Shown: positions 32,913-41,881, counted from the first letter of the stretch. The stretch is 64,000 bases of DNA from Zoogloeaceae bacterium (GCA_024235675.1 JACKLZ010000001.1:124001-188000); one strand, 5' to 3'. The notes: a model not told the origin generated them from the sequence alone. Numbers and translations are program-made.

Positions 32913-35233
32913 CAGCGACCGCCCCAGGCGTAGCGCACGCCGATCCAGCCCGCGCGCGGGGTGCCCGGCGCTTCGAAGCGCTCGCGGCGCCAGTCGTCGG
33001 GGTCGGCCTGGAAGCTACCGCCCACGAAGGGGTTTTCGGCCAGCGCGGCGGCGGTGGCGTAGCGCTGGTCGAAGACGTTGTCGATGCGGCCGAACAGTGT
33101 CCAGCCGCTGCCGAGGGCGTAGTCGGCCGAGAGGTTGAGGATGGCGTAGCCGGGCAGCTTGCCGTCGTCGTCGAACTCGCGGGTCTCGCCGAAGCGGTCG
33201 GTGGCGGTGCCGGCGCGGTGCTGGTTGTTTTCGTTGCCGCGGGCGGTCTGGCCGCTGTAGGCGAGCACGCTGGCGCCGACGGTGAGCCGCTCGGTGGCGC
33301 GCCAGTCGACGCCGAGCTTGAGGCTGTGGCGCGGCAGGCCGGGCAGGCGGTCGCCGCGCGAGACGAGGATTTCGTCGTCCTGGCCGTCGGCGGTGCACTC
33401 GGCGCTCTGGCCGCGGCTCGAATTGTTTTCGGCCAGCAGGCAGGCGCTGCTGCGGAAGCTGGCGTCGAGCAAGGTGTAGTCGACGCGCCAGTCGACGGCG
33501 CCGGCATTGCCGCTGGCGCCCAGTTCGAGACCCTGACGGCGGGTCTGGCCAAAGTTGGTGAAGTAGCCGGCGCTGGTGGAGGTGCCGACAAACAGGATGT
33601 CGTCGTGGTTGGTGGCGCGGAACAGGCCGGCGTGCCAGCGCAGGCCCTCGCCGCTTTGGCCGCGCAGGCCGAGCTCGAGGCTGCGGGTGACCACCTGCTT
33701 GAGGAAGGGGTCGGCGGCCAGGGCGTTGGGCAGGGTGCAGGGGTTGTCGGGGTCGGCGCAGCCCAGTTCGATGGGGCTGGGGGCGCGGTTGCTCTGGCTG
33801 ACGCCGCCATACATGGTCAGCGCCGGGCTGGCTTGCCAGGTGAGGCCGAGTGCGGGGTTGAGCTTGTTGTAGGTGAAGTCGCCGTCGAGGTTGGGGGCGG
33901 TGCGGTTGAGCTTGTCGCGGTTGATGACATGGGTGTGGTTGAAGCGGGCGGCGGCGGTCAGTTGCACGGTGGGCGCCAGGGCGATGGTGTCGGTCACATA
34001 CACACTGGTGGTGAGGGTGCGGCCGGAGAGTTTGTTTTCCAGCTCGCTGGCTTCGTCGGTGTCCACGCCGCGCTTGTCGGTCAGTTCGCCTTCTTGCGCG
34101 GTCTGCGAGAAGCGGGCGTGGCCGCGGTCGTGGCTCACGCCAAGAGCGAACTGGTGGCGCTCGGCGTAGTGCGTCCATTGCAGGCCGAGGCCGGCGCCGT
34201 TCTGGTCGGTGGCGGTGCGGTTGAGCACGCCGGTTTCGTCCGGTGCCGGGCCGATCATGCCGCCGGTCACCCAATTCTCGTAGGCGTCTTCGTAGTCGTC
34301 GTTGGCGTCGCCGTTGAGGGTGCGCGAGCGGGTGCGGCGCAGGTAGGCGTTGGCGGCGAGGCGGTCGCTGTCGTTCAGCCAGTGGCTGGCCGACAGGGCG
34401 AGCAGGGTGCTGCGGTTGCGGGTCTGGTCGGGGTGGGTGAATACGGTGTTGCGGTCGTCGGCCAGCAAGCTGGTGGGCGTCAGGCCGTTGCCGATGAGGT
34501 CGGTGTTGGCTTGCGCCAGCGTGAGGGCGATGTCGGTGGTGGCCGTGGTCCAGGCCAGCTTGCCGAAGAACTGACCGGCCTCGGACGGGGAGCGTTCGCG
34601 CCAGCCGTCGTCGCGCAGGGCGTCGCCGGCGACGAACCACGACAGCTCGTCTTTGGAGCCGCCATGCGACAGGCTGGCCCGGGTGCGACCGAAGGCGCCG
34701 CTCGACAGGCTGGCTTCGCCGCCGGGGTGGGTGTCGCCGCGCTTGGTGTGCAGGCCGATGGCGCCGCCCTGGGTGTTGAGGCCGTAGAGCGGGTTGGCGC
34801 CGGGGGCGAGGGTGAGATCGGCAATGGCGGACTGGGGAATCAGGTCCCAGCTGACCACGTCGCCGAAGGTTTCGTTGAGCCGCACGCCGTCCATGAACAC
34901 CGACAGGCCCTGGGGCGTGCCGAGCAGGGGGCTGGCGGTGAAGCCGCGGTAGTTGAGGTCGGCCTGCAGCGGGTTGCCGGTCACTTCGTTGACCGACACG
35001 CCGGGCAGGCGGCGCTGGAGGTTTTCGGCCAGCGAGCTGCCGCCGGCCTTGCGTAGCGCGCTGTCGTCGAGTGTACGGATGGCCGAGGGCACGTGGTCGC
35101 GCGGCACATCGAGGCCAGGCAGCGGGGCGGTGCCGATGACGTCGACCGTGCCGAGGGTGGCGGGGTCAGCCGCGTGGGCGGAGGCGCTGCCTAGGGCGGC
35201 GATCAGGAGGGCGATGGGGGTGTGTTTGATCAT
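32912..35233 (-). CDS. TonB-dependent receptor in the PQQ-dehydrogenase operon
   Basis: This 773-residue receptor has a signal peptide (ends SAHAAD) and a plug with ENLQRRLPGVSVNEVTGNPL, the RGFTASPLLGTPQGLSVFMDGVR segment and GANPLYGLNTQGGAIGLHTKRG. A long barrel follows. The C-terminus is RYAWGGR instead of ending in Phe/Trp, which is unusual for Bam recognition. One base overlaps the kinase gene, so this is one operon. In organisms with lanthanide-type alcohol dehydrogenases, TonB receptors at such loci can take up lanthanide chelates. That role is inferred from the adjacent dehydrogenase and is not shown by motifs here. Confidence 0.9.
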   Translation of the reverse strand: MIKHTPIALLIAALGSASAHAADPATLGTVDVIGTAPLPGLDVPRDHVPSAIRTLDDSALRKAGGSSLAENLQRRLPGVSVNEVTGNPLQADLNYRGFTASPLLGTPQGLSVFMDGVRLNETFGDVVSWDLIPQSAIADLTLAPGANPLYGLNTQGGAIGLHTKRGDTHPGGEASLSSGAFGRTRASLSHGGSKDELSWFVAGDALRDDGWRERSPSEAGQFFGKLAWTTATTDIALTLAQANTDLIGNGLTPTSLLADDRNTVFTHPDQTRNRSTLLALSASHWLNDSDRLAANAYLRRTRSRTLNGDANDDYEDAYENWVTGGMIGPAPDETGVLNRTATDQNGAGLGLQWTHYAERHQFALGVSHDRGHARFSQTAQEGELTDKRGVDTDEASELENKLSGRTLTTSVYVTDTIALAPTVQLTAAARFNHTHVINRDKLNRTAPNLDGDFTYNKLNPALGLTWQASPALTMYGGVSQSNRAPSPIELGCADPDNPCTLPNALAADPFLKQVVTRSLELGLRGQSGEGLRWHAGLFRATNHDDILFVGTSTSAGYFTNFGQTRRQGLELGASGNAGAVDWRVDYTLLDASFRSSACLLAENNSSRGQSAECTADGQDDEILVSRGDRLPGLPRHSLKLGVDWRATERLTVGASVLAYSGQTARGNENNQHRAGTATDRFGETREFDDDGKLPGYAILNLSADYALGSGWTLFGRIDNVFDQRYATAAALAENPFVGGSFQADPDDWRRERFEAPGTPRAGWIGVRYAWGGR

Positions 35234-35236
35234 TGT

Positions 35237-36181
35237 TCAGTGCTTAGCGTGGCTTGATGTGGTGTTGAGCGCCGCTTCTTCTGCGGCCGGAAACAGATGG
35301 CTGACCGAACGCGGAAACTCGGCGTCGATGACGGCCATCTGGCGGAAGACTTTTGGCAGGGGCAGGCGCATGACTTCGGTCATGTCGAGGCCGGCGGCGG
35401 CGCTCTGGGTGAGCAAGGCGTCCAGCCATTTGAGGTAGTCGCGCGTCTGGCGGATCGGGCCAGCGTCGGCGGCGACCGGGCCGTGGCCGGGTACGAGCTG
35501 TTTGAAGGGCAGGGCCGCGAGCACGTCGAGGCTCTTGAGCCAGCGGGCGATGGTGGCGTGCGGGGTGGTCGGTGTGCGGTCGTGGAAGACGAGGTCGCCG
35601 GCAAACAGCACGCCGGTGCTGTGGTCGAACACCGCGAGGTCGCCGGCGGTGTGGCCGTCGAGGGCGAGCAGCTCGAAGCGGTGGCCGCCGATCTCGACGA
35701 TGCCGGGTACGAGCGCTTCGGTCGGCACCGCCACTTCGGTGTTGCGCATGGCGTCGCCGACCAGGCGGTACATGTTTTCGTTGAAGGCTTTGCCTTCGGC
35801 CGCGATGTCGCTGATGGTGCGCTCCAGCGCGCCCAGCGTCCTGGTGGCGAAGGCCTGATTGCCGAGAAAGTGGTCGGGGTGGTGGTGGGTGATCCACACC
35901 TTGATGATGGGTTTGTCGGTGGCGCGGGCGATGGCGGCGACGGTCTGCTCGCCGTACTGGCGTGAGGGGCCGCTGTCGATCACCACCACGCCGGCGTCGG
36001 TGACGACGAAGGCGGTGTTGACGATGCGCCCGCCGTTGGCGAAGGAGAAGTCTTCTTGCGCGCCTTCGAGCACCCAGGTGTCGGGCGCGATCTGGCGCGG
36101 CGCGAGACGGTAGTCGAAGCCGGCGGCCTGCGCGACCGGCAGGCAAGCGATGAGGGCGAGGGCGGCGAGCAGGCGCTTCAT
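35237..36181 (-). CDS. Quinoprotein relay system zinc metallohydrolase (MBL fold), exported
   Basis: This 314-residue protein has a signal peptide (MKRLLAALALIACLPVAQA) and an MBL core with HHHPDHFLGN, LDGHTAGDLAVF and the Asp in LFAGDLVFHD. It matches the group of periplasmic metallohydrolases found only beside PQQ dehydrogenases and SoxYZ-like carriers, whose reaction is unproven. The ATG at 36181 overlaps the preceding gene by four bases. A longer in-frame reading to 37000 is artefactual, because it runs through that other gene. Confidence 0.9.
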   Translation of the reverse strand: MKRLLAALALIACLPVAQAAGFDYRLAPRQIAPDTWVLEGAQEDFSFANGGRIVNTAFVVTDAGVVVIDSGPSRQYGEQTVAAIARATDKPIIKVWITHHHPDHFLGNQAFATRTLGALERTISDIAAEGKAFNENMYRLVGDAMRNTEVAVPTEALVPGIVEIGGHRFELLALDGHTAGDLAVFDHSTGVLFAGDLVFHDRTPTTPHATIARWLKSLDVLAALPFKQLVPGHGPVAADAGPIRQTRDYLKWLDALLTQSAAAGLDMTEVMRLPLPKVFRQMAVIDAEFPRSVSHLFPAAEEAALNTTSSHAKH

Positions 36182-36942
36182 CGTGCCACCTGTGCGTTGA
36201 CCTTGTTGCCGTTGTTGTCGCGGCCGGTGATCTGCACCGCGCCCAGGTCGGTGATGGCGGGCGGCAGGTCGAGCGTGAACAGCGGGTTTTCGCTGACCGG
36301 TTCGAAGGCGTCGATCTCCATCAGCACGCGGTGCTGGCCGTCGGTGATGCTGAGTTGTTCGATGTAGAAGGCCGGAATGCTGGCGGCCAGCCCGGTGTCC
36401 ATCGGGTGGATGATGCGCAGCCGCACCCGGTTGCCTTCGGGGCGCGACCAGATGCGTCCGCTCACCTCGTTGAGCCGGCGCTGCCATTCGGGTGAGGCCG
36501 AGCCGGTGGAGGGCACGGTACAGCCGCCGCCGGTGGTGATAACCCAGGTGCCGCCGACATGCCACACGCCGTCGGTCGTGCGGGCGGCCGCGCGCACCGG
36601 CGAGGATTGCTGCAGCTTGATGCGAAAGGCCAGCTCGGCACGTGCCGCGACGGGGCGGAAGGCCAGCACTTTGGTGATCGGGTTGAAGTCGGCGAATACC
36701 AGCACCTCGACCACGTCGGGCAGTGCCGAGGCGTCGACCGCGATGGGCACGTTCATGGGGTCTTCGGCGGTGAGCGGGCCAATCACACTCACGCGCGAAT
36801 CGAACACCACTTGGGCGTCGGCGCCGAAGAGCTGGGCGCGCATGTCGCCCCAGCGGGCGGAGTCGAGCGGGTCGGGCTGGGCAACGGCCAGCGTCGCCCA
36901 CAAGGCGAGTCCAAACACGGCAAGGCGCGGCAACCGGGGCAT
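36178..36942 (-). CDS. Quinoprotein dehydrogenase-associated SoxYZ-like carrier
   Basis: This 254-residue exported protein (signal peptide ends VAQPDP) has a SoxY-like half (about 40-150) with a single cysteine in TTGGGCTVPS. A SoxZ-like half follows (about 165-250, NRVRLRIIHPMDTGL ... NPLFTLDLPPAI). In Sox systems the SoxY cysteine carries the sulfur substrate on a swinging arm. Here the Cys lies between the two halves instead of at a C-terminal GGCGG, as in the SoxYZ-like fusions found beside PQQ dehydrogenases. It is the first gene of the long minus-strand operon, with a sigma-54 promoter about 55 bp upstream. Confidence 0.9.
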   Translation of the reverse strand: MPRLPRLAVFGLALWATLAVAQPDPLDSARWGDMRAQLFGADAQVVFDSRVSVIGPLTAEDPMNVPIAVDASALPDVVEVLVFADFNPITKVLAFRPVAARAELAFRIKLQQSSPVRAAARTTDGVWHVGGTWVITTGGGCTVPSTGSASPEWQRRLNEVSGRIWSRPEGNRVRLRIIHPMDTGLAASIPAFYIEQLSITDGQHRVLMEIDAFEPVSENPLFTLDLPPAITDLGAVQITGRDNNGNKVNAQVAR

Positions 36943-36995
36943 GCATGTCTCCTGATCGGCGTGGTGTGCACGCTCTGTTTGATGTGATCAGTAAG

Positions 36996-37011
36996 TGCAA
37001 GCCGCGTGCCA
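36996..37011 (-). promoter_or_regulatory. Sigma-54 (-24/-12) promoter of the minus-strand accessory operon
   Basis: Minus strand TGGCACG-CGGC-TTGCA is a full match to the consensus. It ends 54 bp before the SoxYZ-like start, giving a short 5' UTR. Confidence 0.85.
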
Positions 37012-37129
37012 GATAGGCGGTCGGGGCCAGCGCCGGCCTGCATGCCCCGGGAACAGCGTGAATGGTGGGTCGTGGCGCCCCGACGGGTTAAGCGCGTTGT
37101 GTCGCTGTTCCGCCCCGTGCCGCGTCAGG

Positions 37130-37146
37130 TGTTGCACTTTGGAGCA
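37130..37146. promoter_or_regulatory. Activator-binding dyad between divergent sigma-54 promoters
   Basis: TGTTGCA-CTT-TGGAGCA is an imperfect 7-3-7 dyad. It lies about 120 bp from the minus-strand -24 element and about 165 bp from the plus-strand one, the usual enhancer range. Nine bases after it comes TTTCGAAGCA (37156-37165), and the same arrangement occurs upstream of the aldehyde dehydrogenase gene. Confidence 0.65.
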
Positions 37147-37309
37147 AGTGACGTGTTTCGAAGCAGCGCGCTGGCCTGCGGTGGCCCGGATTGGCAATCG
37201 AAACGTGCGCGGTGGCGGGCGTACAAGCCGGGCTAATGGTGTGTTCAGTGGGCGTTTGCGGGCGCTTGAACGGCGGGTGGTGTGATCGGCTGCGACAGGT
37301 GTCGATCAA

Positions 37310-37324
37310 TGGCATGCCTCTTGC
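37310..37324 (+). promoter_or_regulatory. Sigma-54 promoter of the PQQ alcohol dehydrogenase
   Basis: TGGCAT-GCCTC-TTGC has GG and GC separated by exactly 10 bases. It ends 79 bp before the dehydrogenase ATG. Confidence 0.75.
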
Positions 37325-37403
37325 GGAAGTCCCTTGCCATGTTCTGGCATTGCCCGCCTGGGCAAGCACGGGGCAGGACAAGAAAACTCAAGGAGGTTAC
37401 TCA

Positions 37404-39188
37404 ATGGAAGGCAGGAGCAAATCCAACAAGCGCTGGGCCGTCGCAGTCTCGCTGATCGCCGCATCGGTGATGGGCATGGGCAGCATTCAGGCCAAAGGCG
37501 TGAGCGACGCCGACATCGTGCAGGACGCGGCGACCGCGAACGATGTGGTGTCTTTCGGTATGGGCACGCAGGGCCAGCGGTATTCAGCCCTGGACAAGAT
37601 CAACACCGATTCCATCAAGGATCTGGTGCCGGTGTGGTCAATGTCCTTCGGTGGGGAGAAGCAGCGCGGGCAGGAATCGCAACCGCTGATTCACGACGGC
37701 GTGATGTTCGTCACCGCCTCGTATAGCCGTATTTTTGCGCTGGATGTAAAGACCGGCAAGAAGCTGTGGAAGTACGAGCACCGCCTGCCCGACGGCATCA
37801 TGCCGTGTTGCGACGTGGTTAACCGCGGTGCCGCACTGTTTGGTGATCTGGTGATCTTCGGCACGCTCGATGCTCAGCTGGTGGCGCTGAACCGCGAAAC
37901 CGGCAAGGTCGTGTGGAAAGAGAAGGTCGACGATTACCACGCTGGCTACTCGATGACGGCCGCACCGATCATCGTCAAGGGCATGGTCATCTCCGGTGTG
38001 TCGGGCGGTGAGTTTGGTGTGGTGGGCCGTATCGAGGCGCGCGACGCCCTGACCGGCAAGATGAAGTGGTCGCGTCCGGTGGTCGAAGGCCACATGGGCT
38101 ACACCTACGGCGCCGACGGCAAAGCGGCCGAAAATGGCATCTCGGGCAAGACCAACGCCACCTGGCCGGGCGACCTGTGGAAGACCGGCGGTGCTGCCAC
38201 CTGGGCTGGCGCCACCTATGATCCGGAGACCAACCTGATCTTTGCCGGCACCGGTAACCCGGCCCCGTGGAACAGCCACCTGCGCCCGGGCGACAACCTG
38301 TTTTCGTCCTCCACCGTCGCGATCAACCCGGAAACCGGCAAGATCGTCTGGCACTACCAGACCACGCCGCATGACGGCTGGGACTATGACGGCGTGAACG
38401 AGTTTGTCTCCTTCGACTACGTCAAGGACGGCAAGACCATCAAGGCCGGTGGCAAGGCTGACCGCAACGGTTTCTTCTTCGTGCTCGACCGTACCAACGG
38501 CAAGCTGCTCAACGCTTTCCCGTTCGTGCACAAGATCATCTGGGCCAAGAGCATCGACCTGAAGACCGGCCGTCCGGTGTATGACGACGCCAACCGTCCG
38601 GGCGACCCGAGCAAGGGTGGCGACGGCAAGAAGGGCGAAGTGGTTACCTCCGCACCGTCCTTCCTGGGTGGCAAGAACCAGCAGCAGATCGCCTACAACC
38701 CGAAGACCGGCTACTTCTATGTGCCGGCCAACGAGTGGGCGATGGACATCTGGAACGAGCCCGTCTCGTACAAGAAAGGCGCGGCCTACCTGGGCGCTGG
38801 CTTCACCATCAAGGCCTTGAACGAGGACTACATCGGCGCGTTGCGCGCGGTCGATCCGGTCACCGGCAAGATCGTGTGGGAAAACAAGAACTACGCCCCG
38901 CTGTGGGGTGGTGTGCTGACCACCGCCGGCAACCTGGCGTTCTATGGCACGCCCGAGGGCTACCTGAAGGCGCTGGACGCTACCACCGGCAAGGAAGTAT
39001 GGAGCTTCCAGACCGGTTCCGGCGTGGTCGCACCTCCGGTCACCTGGGAACAGGACGGTGAGCAGTACATCGCCGTGGTCTCCGGCTGGGGCGGCGCCGT
39101 ACCGCTGTGGGGCGGCGATGTTGCCCAGCGGGTGAACTTCCTTGAGCAAGGCGGTTCGGTGTGGGTGTTCAAGCTCCACAAGAGCTGA
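37404..39188 (+). CDS. PQQ-dependent alcohol dehydrogenase, lanthanide-type (quinoprotein)
   Basis: This 594-residue periplasmic eight-bladed propeller enzyme oxidises primary alcohols with PQQ. The signal peptide ends near IQAKG. Vicinal cysteines C135-C136 (MPCCDVV) form the ring disulfide over PQQ. Metal ligands E203 (GGEFG) and N285 (GTGNP) and catalytic D327 are present. D329, two residues further (GWDYDGVNE), is the extra Asp that marks lanthanide-dependent enzymes; calcium types carry Ala or Ser there. W-motif repeats such as TGKIVWEN run through the propeller. The start at 37404 has a perfect ribosome binding site (AAGGAGG, seven bases). Upstream in-frame codons are not needed. Its cytochrome and binding-protein partners are encoded near 50-52.6 kb. 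Confidence 0.94.
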   Translation: MEGRSKSNKRWAVAVSLIAASVMGMGSIQAKGVSDADIVQDAATANDVVSFGMGTQGQRYSALDKINTDSIKDLVPVWSMSFGGEKQRGQESQPLIHDGVMFVTASYSRIFALDVKTGKKLWKYEHRLPDGIMPCCDVVNRGAALFGDLVIFGTLDAQLVALNRETGKVVWKEKVDDYHAGYSMTAAPIIVKGMVISGVSGGEFGVVGRIEARDALTGKMKWSRPVVEGHMGYTYGADGKAAENGISGKTNATWPGDLWKTGGAATWAGATYDPETNLIFAGTGNPAPWNSHLRPGDNLFSSSTVAINPETGKIVWHYQTTPHDGWDYDGVNEFVSFDYVKDGKTIKAGGKADRNGFFFVLDRTNGKLLNAFPFVHKIIWAKSIDLKTGRPVYDDANRPGDPSKGGDGKKGEVVTSAPSFLGGKNQQQIAYNPKTGYFYVPANEWAMDIWNEPVSYKKGAAYLGAGFTIKALNEDYIGALRAVDPVTGKIVWENKNYAPLWGGVLTTAGNLAFYGTPEGYLKALDATTGKEVWSFQTGSGVVAPPVTWEQDGEQYIAVVSGWGGAVPLWGGDVAQRVNFLEQGGSVWVFKLHKS

Positions 39189-39232
39189 TCCACACAGCCG
39201 CCTGTCTGTCGGGCGGCAGTATCTCAAGCCGT

Positions 39233-39271
39233 GGCCGAGGCCCGTGAGAAGTCGCGGGCCCCGGCCTTTTT
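39233..39271 (+). terminator. Intrinsic terminator of the PQQ dehydrogenase gene
   Basis: A long GC hairpin (arms GGCC-GAGGCCCG and CGGGCC-CCGGCC) is followed by five T, 45 bp past the stop codon. Confidence 0.88.
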
Positions 39272-39359
39272 GTGTGCCCATGTTTTGTCGCCTGTCGCGG
39301 TCGCATCGCCGGCCGACGAGGCGGGGTCAACTGCGCCTCGTCGGCGTCGTCGCGCGTAC

Positions 39360-39375
39360 TGGCACGCCAGTTGCA
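39360..39375 (+). promoter_or_regulatory. Sigma-54 promoter of the double-Cache gene
   Basis: TGGCACG-CCAG-TTGCA is a full consensus match, 140 bp before the gene. A dyad TGCTCCA-TTT-CGGATCA (39454-39470) resembling the activator sites lies downstream of it. An enhancer in the normal upstream position was not found. Confidence 0.85.
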
Positions 39376-39515
39376 GCACTGTCCTTGAGCGACGTCACAA
39401 GCCGCCCGGCAGCGGTGTTCCGCCCCGGCCAGCACGTCACGAACCGACGCAAGTGCTCCATTTCGGATCACTTGCCCACCCATGACACACCTATCGACAC
39501 CGACTGGAGATTTCT

Positions 39516-40364
39516 ATGAAGCCCGCCCGCCACCTGCTTGCCGCTGCACTCGCCGCCAGCCTCGCCACCGGCGCCTTCGCCGCCGACCGCGGCACCCCGC
39601 GTGAAGCGCGCGCCCTGTTCGATCAGGCCATCAAATACATGCAGGCCAACGGTCCTGAGCGTTCCTTTGTCGCTTTCAACAATCAGAAAGGCAAGTTCGT
39701 CAGCAAAGACCTTTACGTGTTCGTGATCGACAACCAGGGCGCTTATCACGCCAGCGGCGCCGCCCCCGAGGCGCTGGTCGGCCTCAACGTGCTCGGCACC
39801 ACCGACGCCGCCGGCAACCCGTTGTTCAAGGACATGATCGATATCAGCGTCCGAAACGGCGAGGGCCAGGTGCGGTACATGTGGCTCAATCGCAAGACCA
39901 ACCATGTTGAACCCAAGGTCAGCTTTGTCGGCAAAGTGAATGACTATGTGCTCGGCGTCGGATATTTCGCCCCGCGCTCGACGGCAGCGGATGCGCAAAA
40001 AATGCTCACCCGCGCCATCGCCTATGCCAAAACCGAAGGCATCGAAAAAGCCAACACCGCCTTCAACGACCGCCACGGCGTATTTGTGCAGAACGACCTC
40101 TATGTGTTCGCCGTCGATCTGGCCAGCGGCAACTTCAACGCCATGGGCATGAACCCAACGCTCACCGGCAAGGATGCCGTCGGCATTACCGATGCCGAAG
40201 GCCACGCCATCGTCAAGGAAATGATCGACAAGACCGCCTCCGGCGAAGAGGCCGTGGTCGACTATGTCTGGCGCAACCCGGTCACCAACGCCGTCGAGAA
40301 AAAGCGCTCCTACGTGCGTCGCGAAGGCGGGGCGCTGATTGGTGTGGGGTATTACCAGGAGTGA
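39516..40364 (+). CDS. Periplasmic double-Cache domain protein
   Basis: This 282-residue protein has a signal peptide (MKPARHLLAAALAASLATGAFA) and two homologous Cache_2-type ligand-binding domains (about 28-150 and 155-282). The repeats share the blocks ERSFVAFNNQKGKFVSKDLYVFVID and IEKANTAFNDRHGVFVQNDLYVFAVD, each followed by a GVGYF/GVGYY end. There is no membrane segment and no signalling output domain, so it is a free periplasmic binder. Having its own sigma-54 promoter next to the alcohol dehydrogenase suggests it binds a substrate, product or metal chelate of that pathway or feeds a sensor kinase. Confidence 0.88.
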   Translation: MKPARHLLAAALAASLATGAFAADRGTPREARALFDQAIKYMQANGPERSFVAFNNQKGKFVSKDLYVFVIDNQGAYHASGAAPEALVGLNVLGTTDAAGNPLFKDMIDISVRNGEGQVRYMWLNRKTNHVEPKVSFVGKVNDYVLGVGYFAPRSTAADAQKMLTRAIAYAKTEGIEKANTAFNDRHGVFVQNDLYVFAVDLASGNFNAMGMNPTLTGKDAVGITDAEGHAIVKEMIDKTASGEEAVVDYVWRNPVTNAVEKKRSYVRREGGALIGVGYYQE

Positions 40365-40810
40365 AGATGATTCACGCAGCCTGACGTGCCATCGCCGGCG
40401 CCGTGACCTGTCATCAGGCGGCGCCGGTTTGTCGTGCTGCATGAGTGAATCAAGTTCGAATGGATCGTGACATGGCCGCGCGAATGGCTGCCGCTAGCAT
40501 GGCTGTTTTTCCGAGATGTGGTGTGTGCGCTCGAATTGGACGCAACAAAATCCGGCATGCTCGGCACGTCGAGGCGTCGAACCGCGGCCTCGTCGTCATA
40601 AACACCGTCCAGACGACTGTGCAGACATCAAAGCAATCAACACTAACCTGTGTGCGTATGCCGGGCGTAGAATTCCCGATGTCATCAATCTGGTGGTTTG
40701 CGTTTTGTTGGAGCGCACCACCCTGAGGTCGCACACGGCACGAGGCGCTGAAGACGCGTTATCGCTTTTCAGCGTGACCGGTGATGTCGTGCCAATGTTC
40801 TGAGGCGAGC
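40365..40810. other. Intergenic region between Cache gene and TDT transporter
   Basis: A 9-bp stem CCGGCGCCG/CGGCGCCGG with a 15-base loop and TTTG (40394-40429) probably ends the Cache transcript. The rest holds no supportable gene. The transporter gene has a GAGGCG ribosome site at the right edge. Confidence 0.55.
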
Positions 40811-41881
40811 ATGATTACACCAAGCCAGCCCGGCAGTCGATTGGTTGCGCATTTGTCTGATATGTCGCCTGCCTATTTCGGCATGGCGATGGCCACCGGA
40901 ATCGTGTCTCTCGCGGCCCATCACCTTGGCATGCCAAGCGTTGCTGCGGCCCTTTTCTATCTGGATGTTGCGATCTACGGCGTGCTCTGGGTGCTGACCG
41001 TGTTGCGCATGATTCATTACCCGCGCCCTTTCTTTGCGGACATGATCGATCATCTGCGCGGCCCCGGATTTTTCACGATGGTGGCCGCTTCCAGCATTCT
41101 GGGAAGCGAGTTCGTGGTGCTGAACGGCAGCTATCGGATGGGGGTGGCATTCTGGTGTGTGGCGATTGTGCTGTGGATCGGGCTGACCTACACGATCTTC
41201 GCGGCCTTCACGATCAAGCAGGAAAAACCATCGCTGGACAAGGGAATCAACGGCGGCTGGTTGCTCGCGGTGGTGGCGACGCAGTCAATGGCGGTGCTCA
41301 GCGCGTTGCTGGCAGTGCACATCGGGCAGCCCTATAAGCTGGAGCTCAATTTTTTTGCGCTCTCCATGTGGCTGTGGGGCGGCATGCTGTACATCTGGAT
41401 GATGTCGCTCATTTTTTACCGCTACACCTTTTTCCGGTTTTCCCCTGGAGACCTCTCTCCACCGTACTGGATCAACATGGGGGCCATGGCGATTTCCACG
41501 CTGGCCGGGTCTTTGTTGATTATCAACGCGCCTGACGCGCCCTTCCTGTTGTCGATTCTGCCGTTTTTGAAAGGATTCACGATTTTCTACTGGGCGACCG
41601 GCACCTGGTGGATTCCCATGTTGGTGATTCTTGGCTTGTGGCGCCATCTCTACAAGGGCTTCCCGCTGAAATACGACCCGCTCTATTGGGGCGCGGTTTT
41701 CCCGCTCGGCATGTACACCGTCAGTACGCATGAAATGATCGAGGCCTTGGCGTTCAATTTCCTCGACTTTCTGCCGCCGGTTTTTTTGTATGCCGCATAC
41801 ATCGCCTGGTCTGCCGCGTTTTATGGCTTTGTTTTCGACTTGCTGCGCCGTTGGCAAAGCGCGCGCCGGGCTGTAAATTGA
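40811..41881 (+). CDS. TDT-family (TehA/Mae1-like) membrane transporter
   Basis: This 356-residue integral membrane protein has about ten helices and the tellurite-resistance/dicarboxylate transporter signature near the N-terminus (MSPAYFGMAMATGIVSLAAHHLG). Family members are anion channels or export dicarboxylates or sulfite. An in-frame ATG at 40781 exists, but the start at 40811 has the better ribosome site (GAGGCG) and the usual N-terminus. Its link to the neighbouring genes is not evident. Confidence 0.85.
   Translation: MITPSQPGSRLVAHLSDMSPAYFGMAMATGIVSLAAHHLGMPSVAAALFYLDVAIYGVLWVLTVLRMIHYPRPFFADMIDHLRGPGFFTMVAASSILGSEFVVLNGSYRMGVAFWCVAIVLWIGLTYTIFAAFTIKQEKPSLDKGINGGWLLAVVATQSMAVLSALLAVHIGQPYKLELNFFALSMWLWGGMLYIWMMSLIFYRYTFFRFSPGDLSPPYWINMGAMAISTLAGSLLIINAPDAPFLLSILPFLKGFTIFYWATGTWWIPMLVILGLWRHLYKGFPLKYDPLYWGAVFPLGMYTVSTHEMIEALAFNFLDFLPPVFLYAAYIAWSAAFYGFVFDLLRRWQSARRAVN

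Noticed and set aside
33218..35056. 612-codon plus-strand frame opposite the second TonB receptor
   Set aside because: Val/Gly/Ala-rich shadow frame without a signal peptide or domain.
35237..37000. Single 587-codon frame spanning the zinc hydrolase and the SoxYZ-like gene
   Set aside because: Its first 270 codons are out of frame with the SoxYZ-like protein and give Arg/His-rich nonsense. The true hydrolase starts at 36181 with a signal peptide.
37347..37361. Second TGGCAT-containing sequence after the dehydrogenase sigma-54 promoter
   Set aside because: The GG to GC distance does not give 10 bases with a TTGC at the -12 position.
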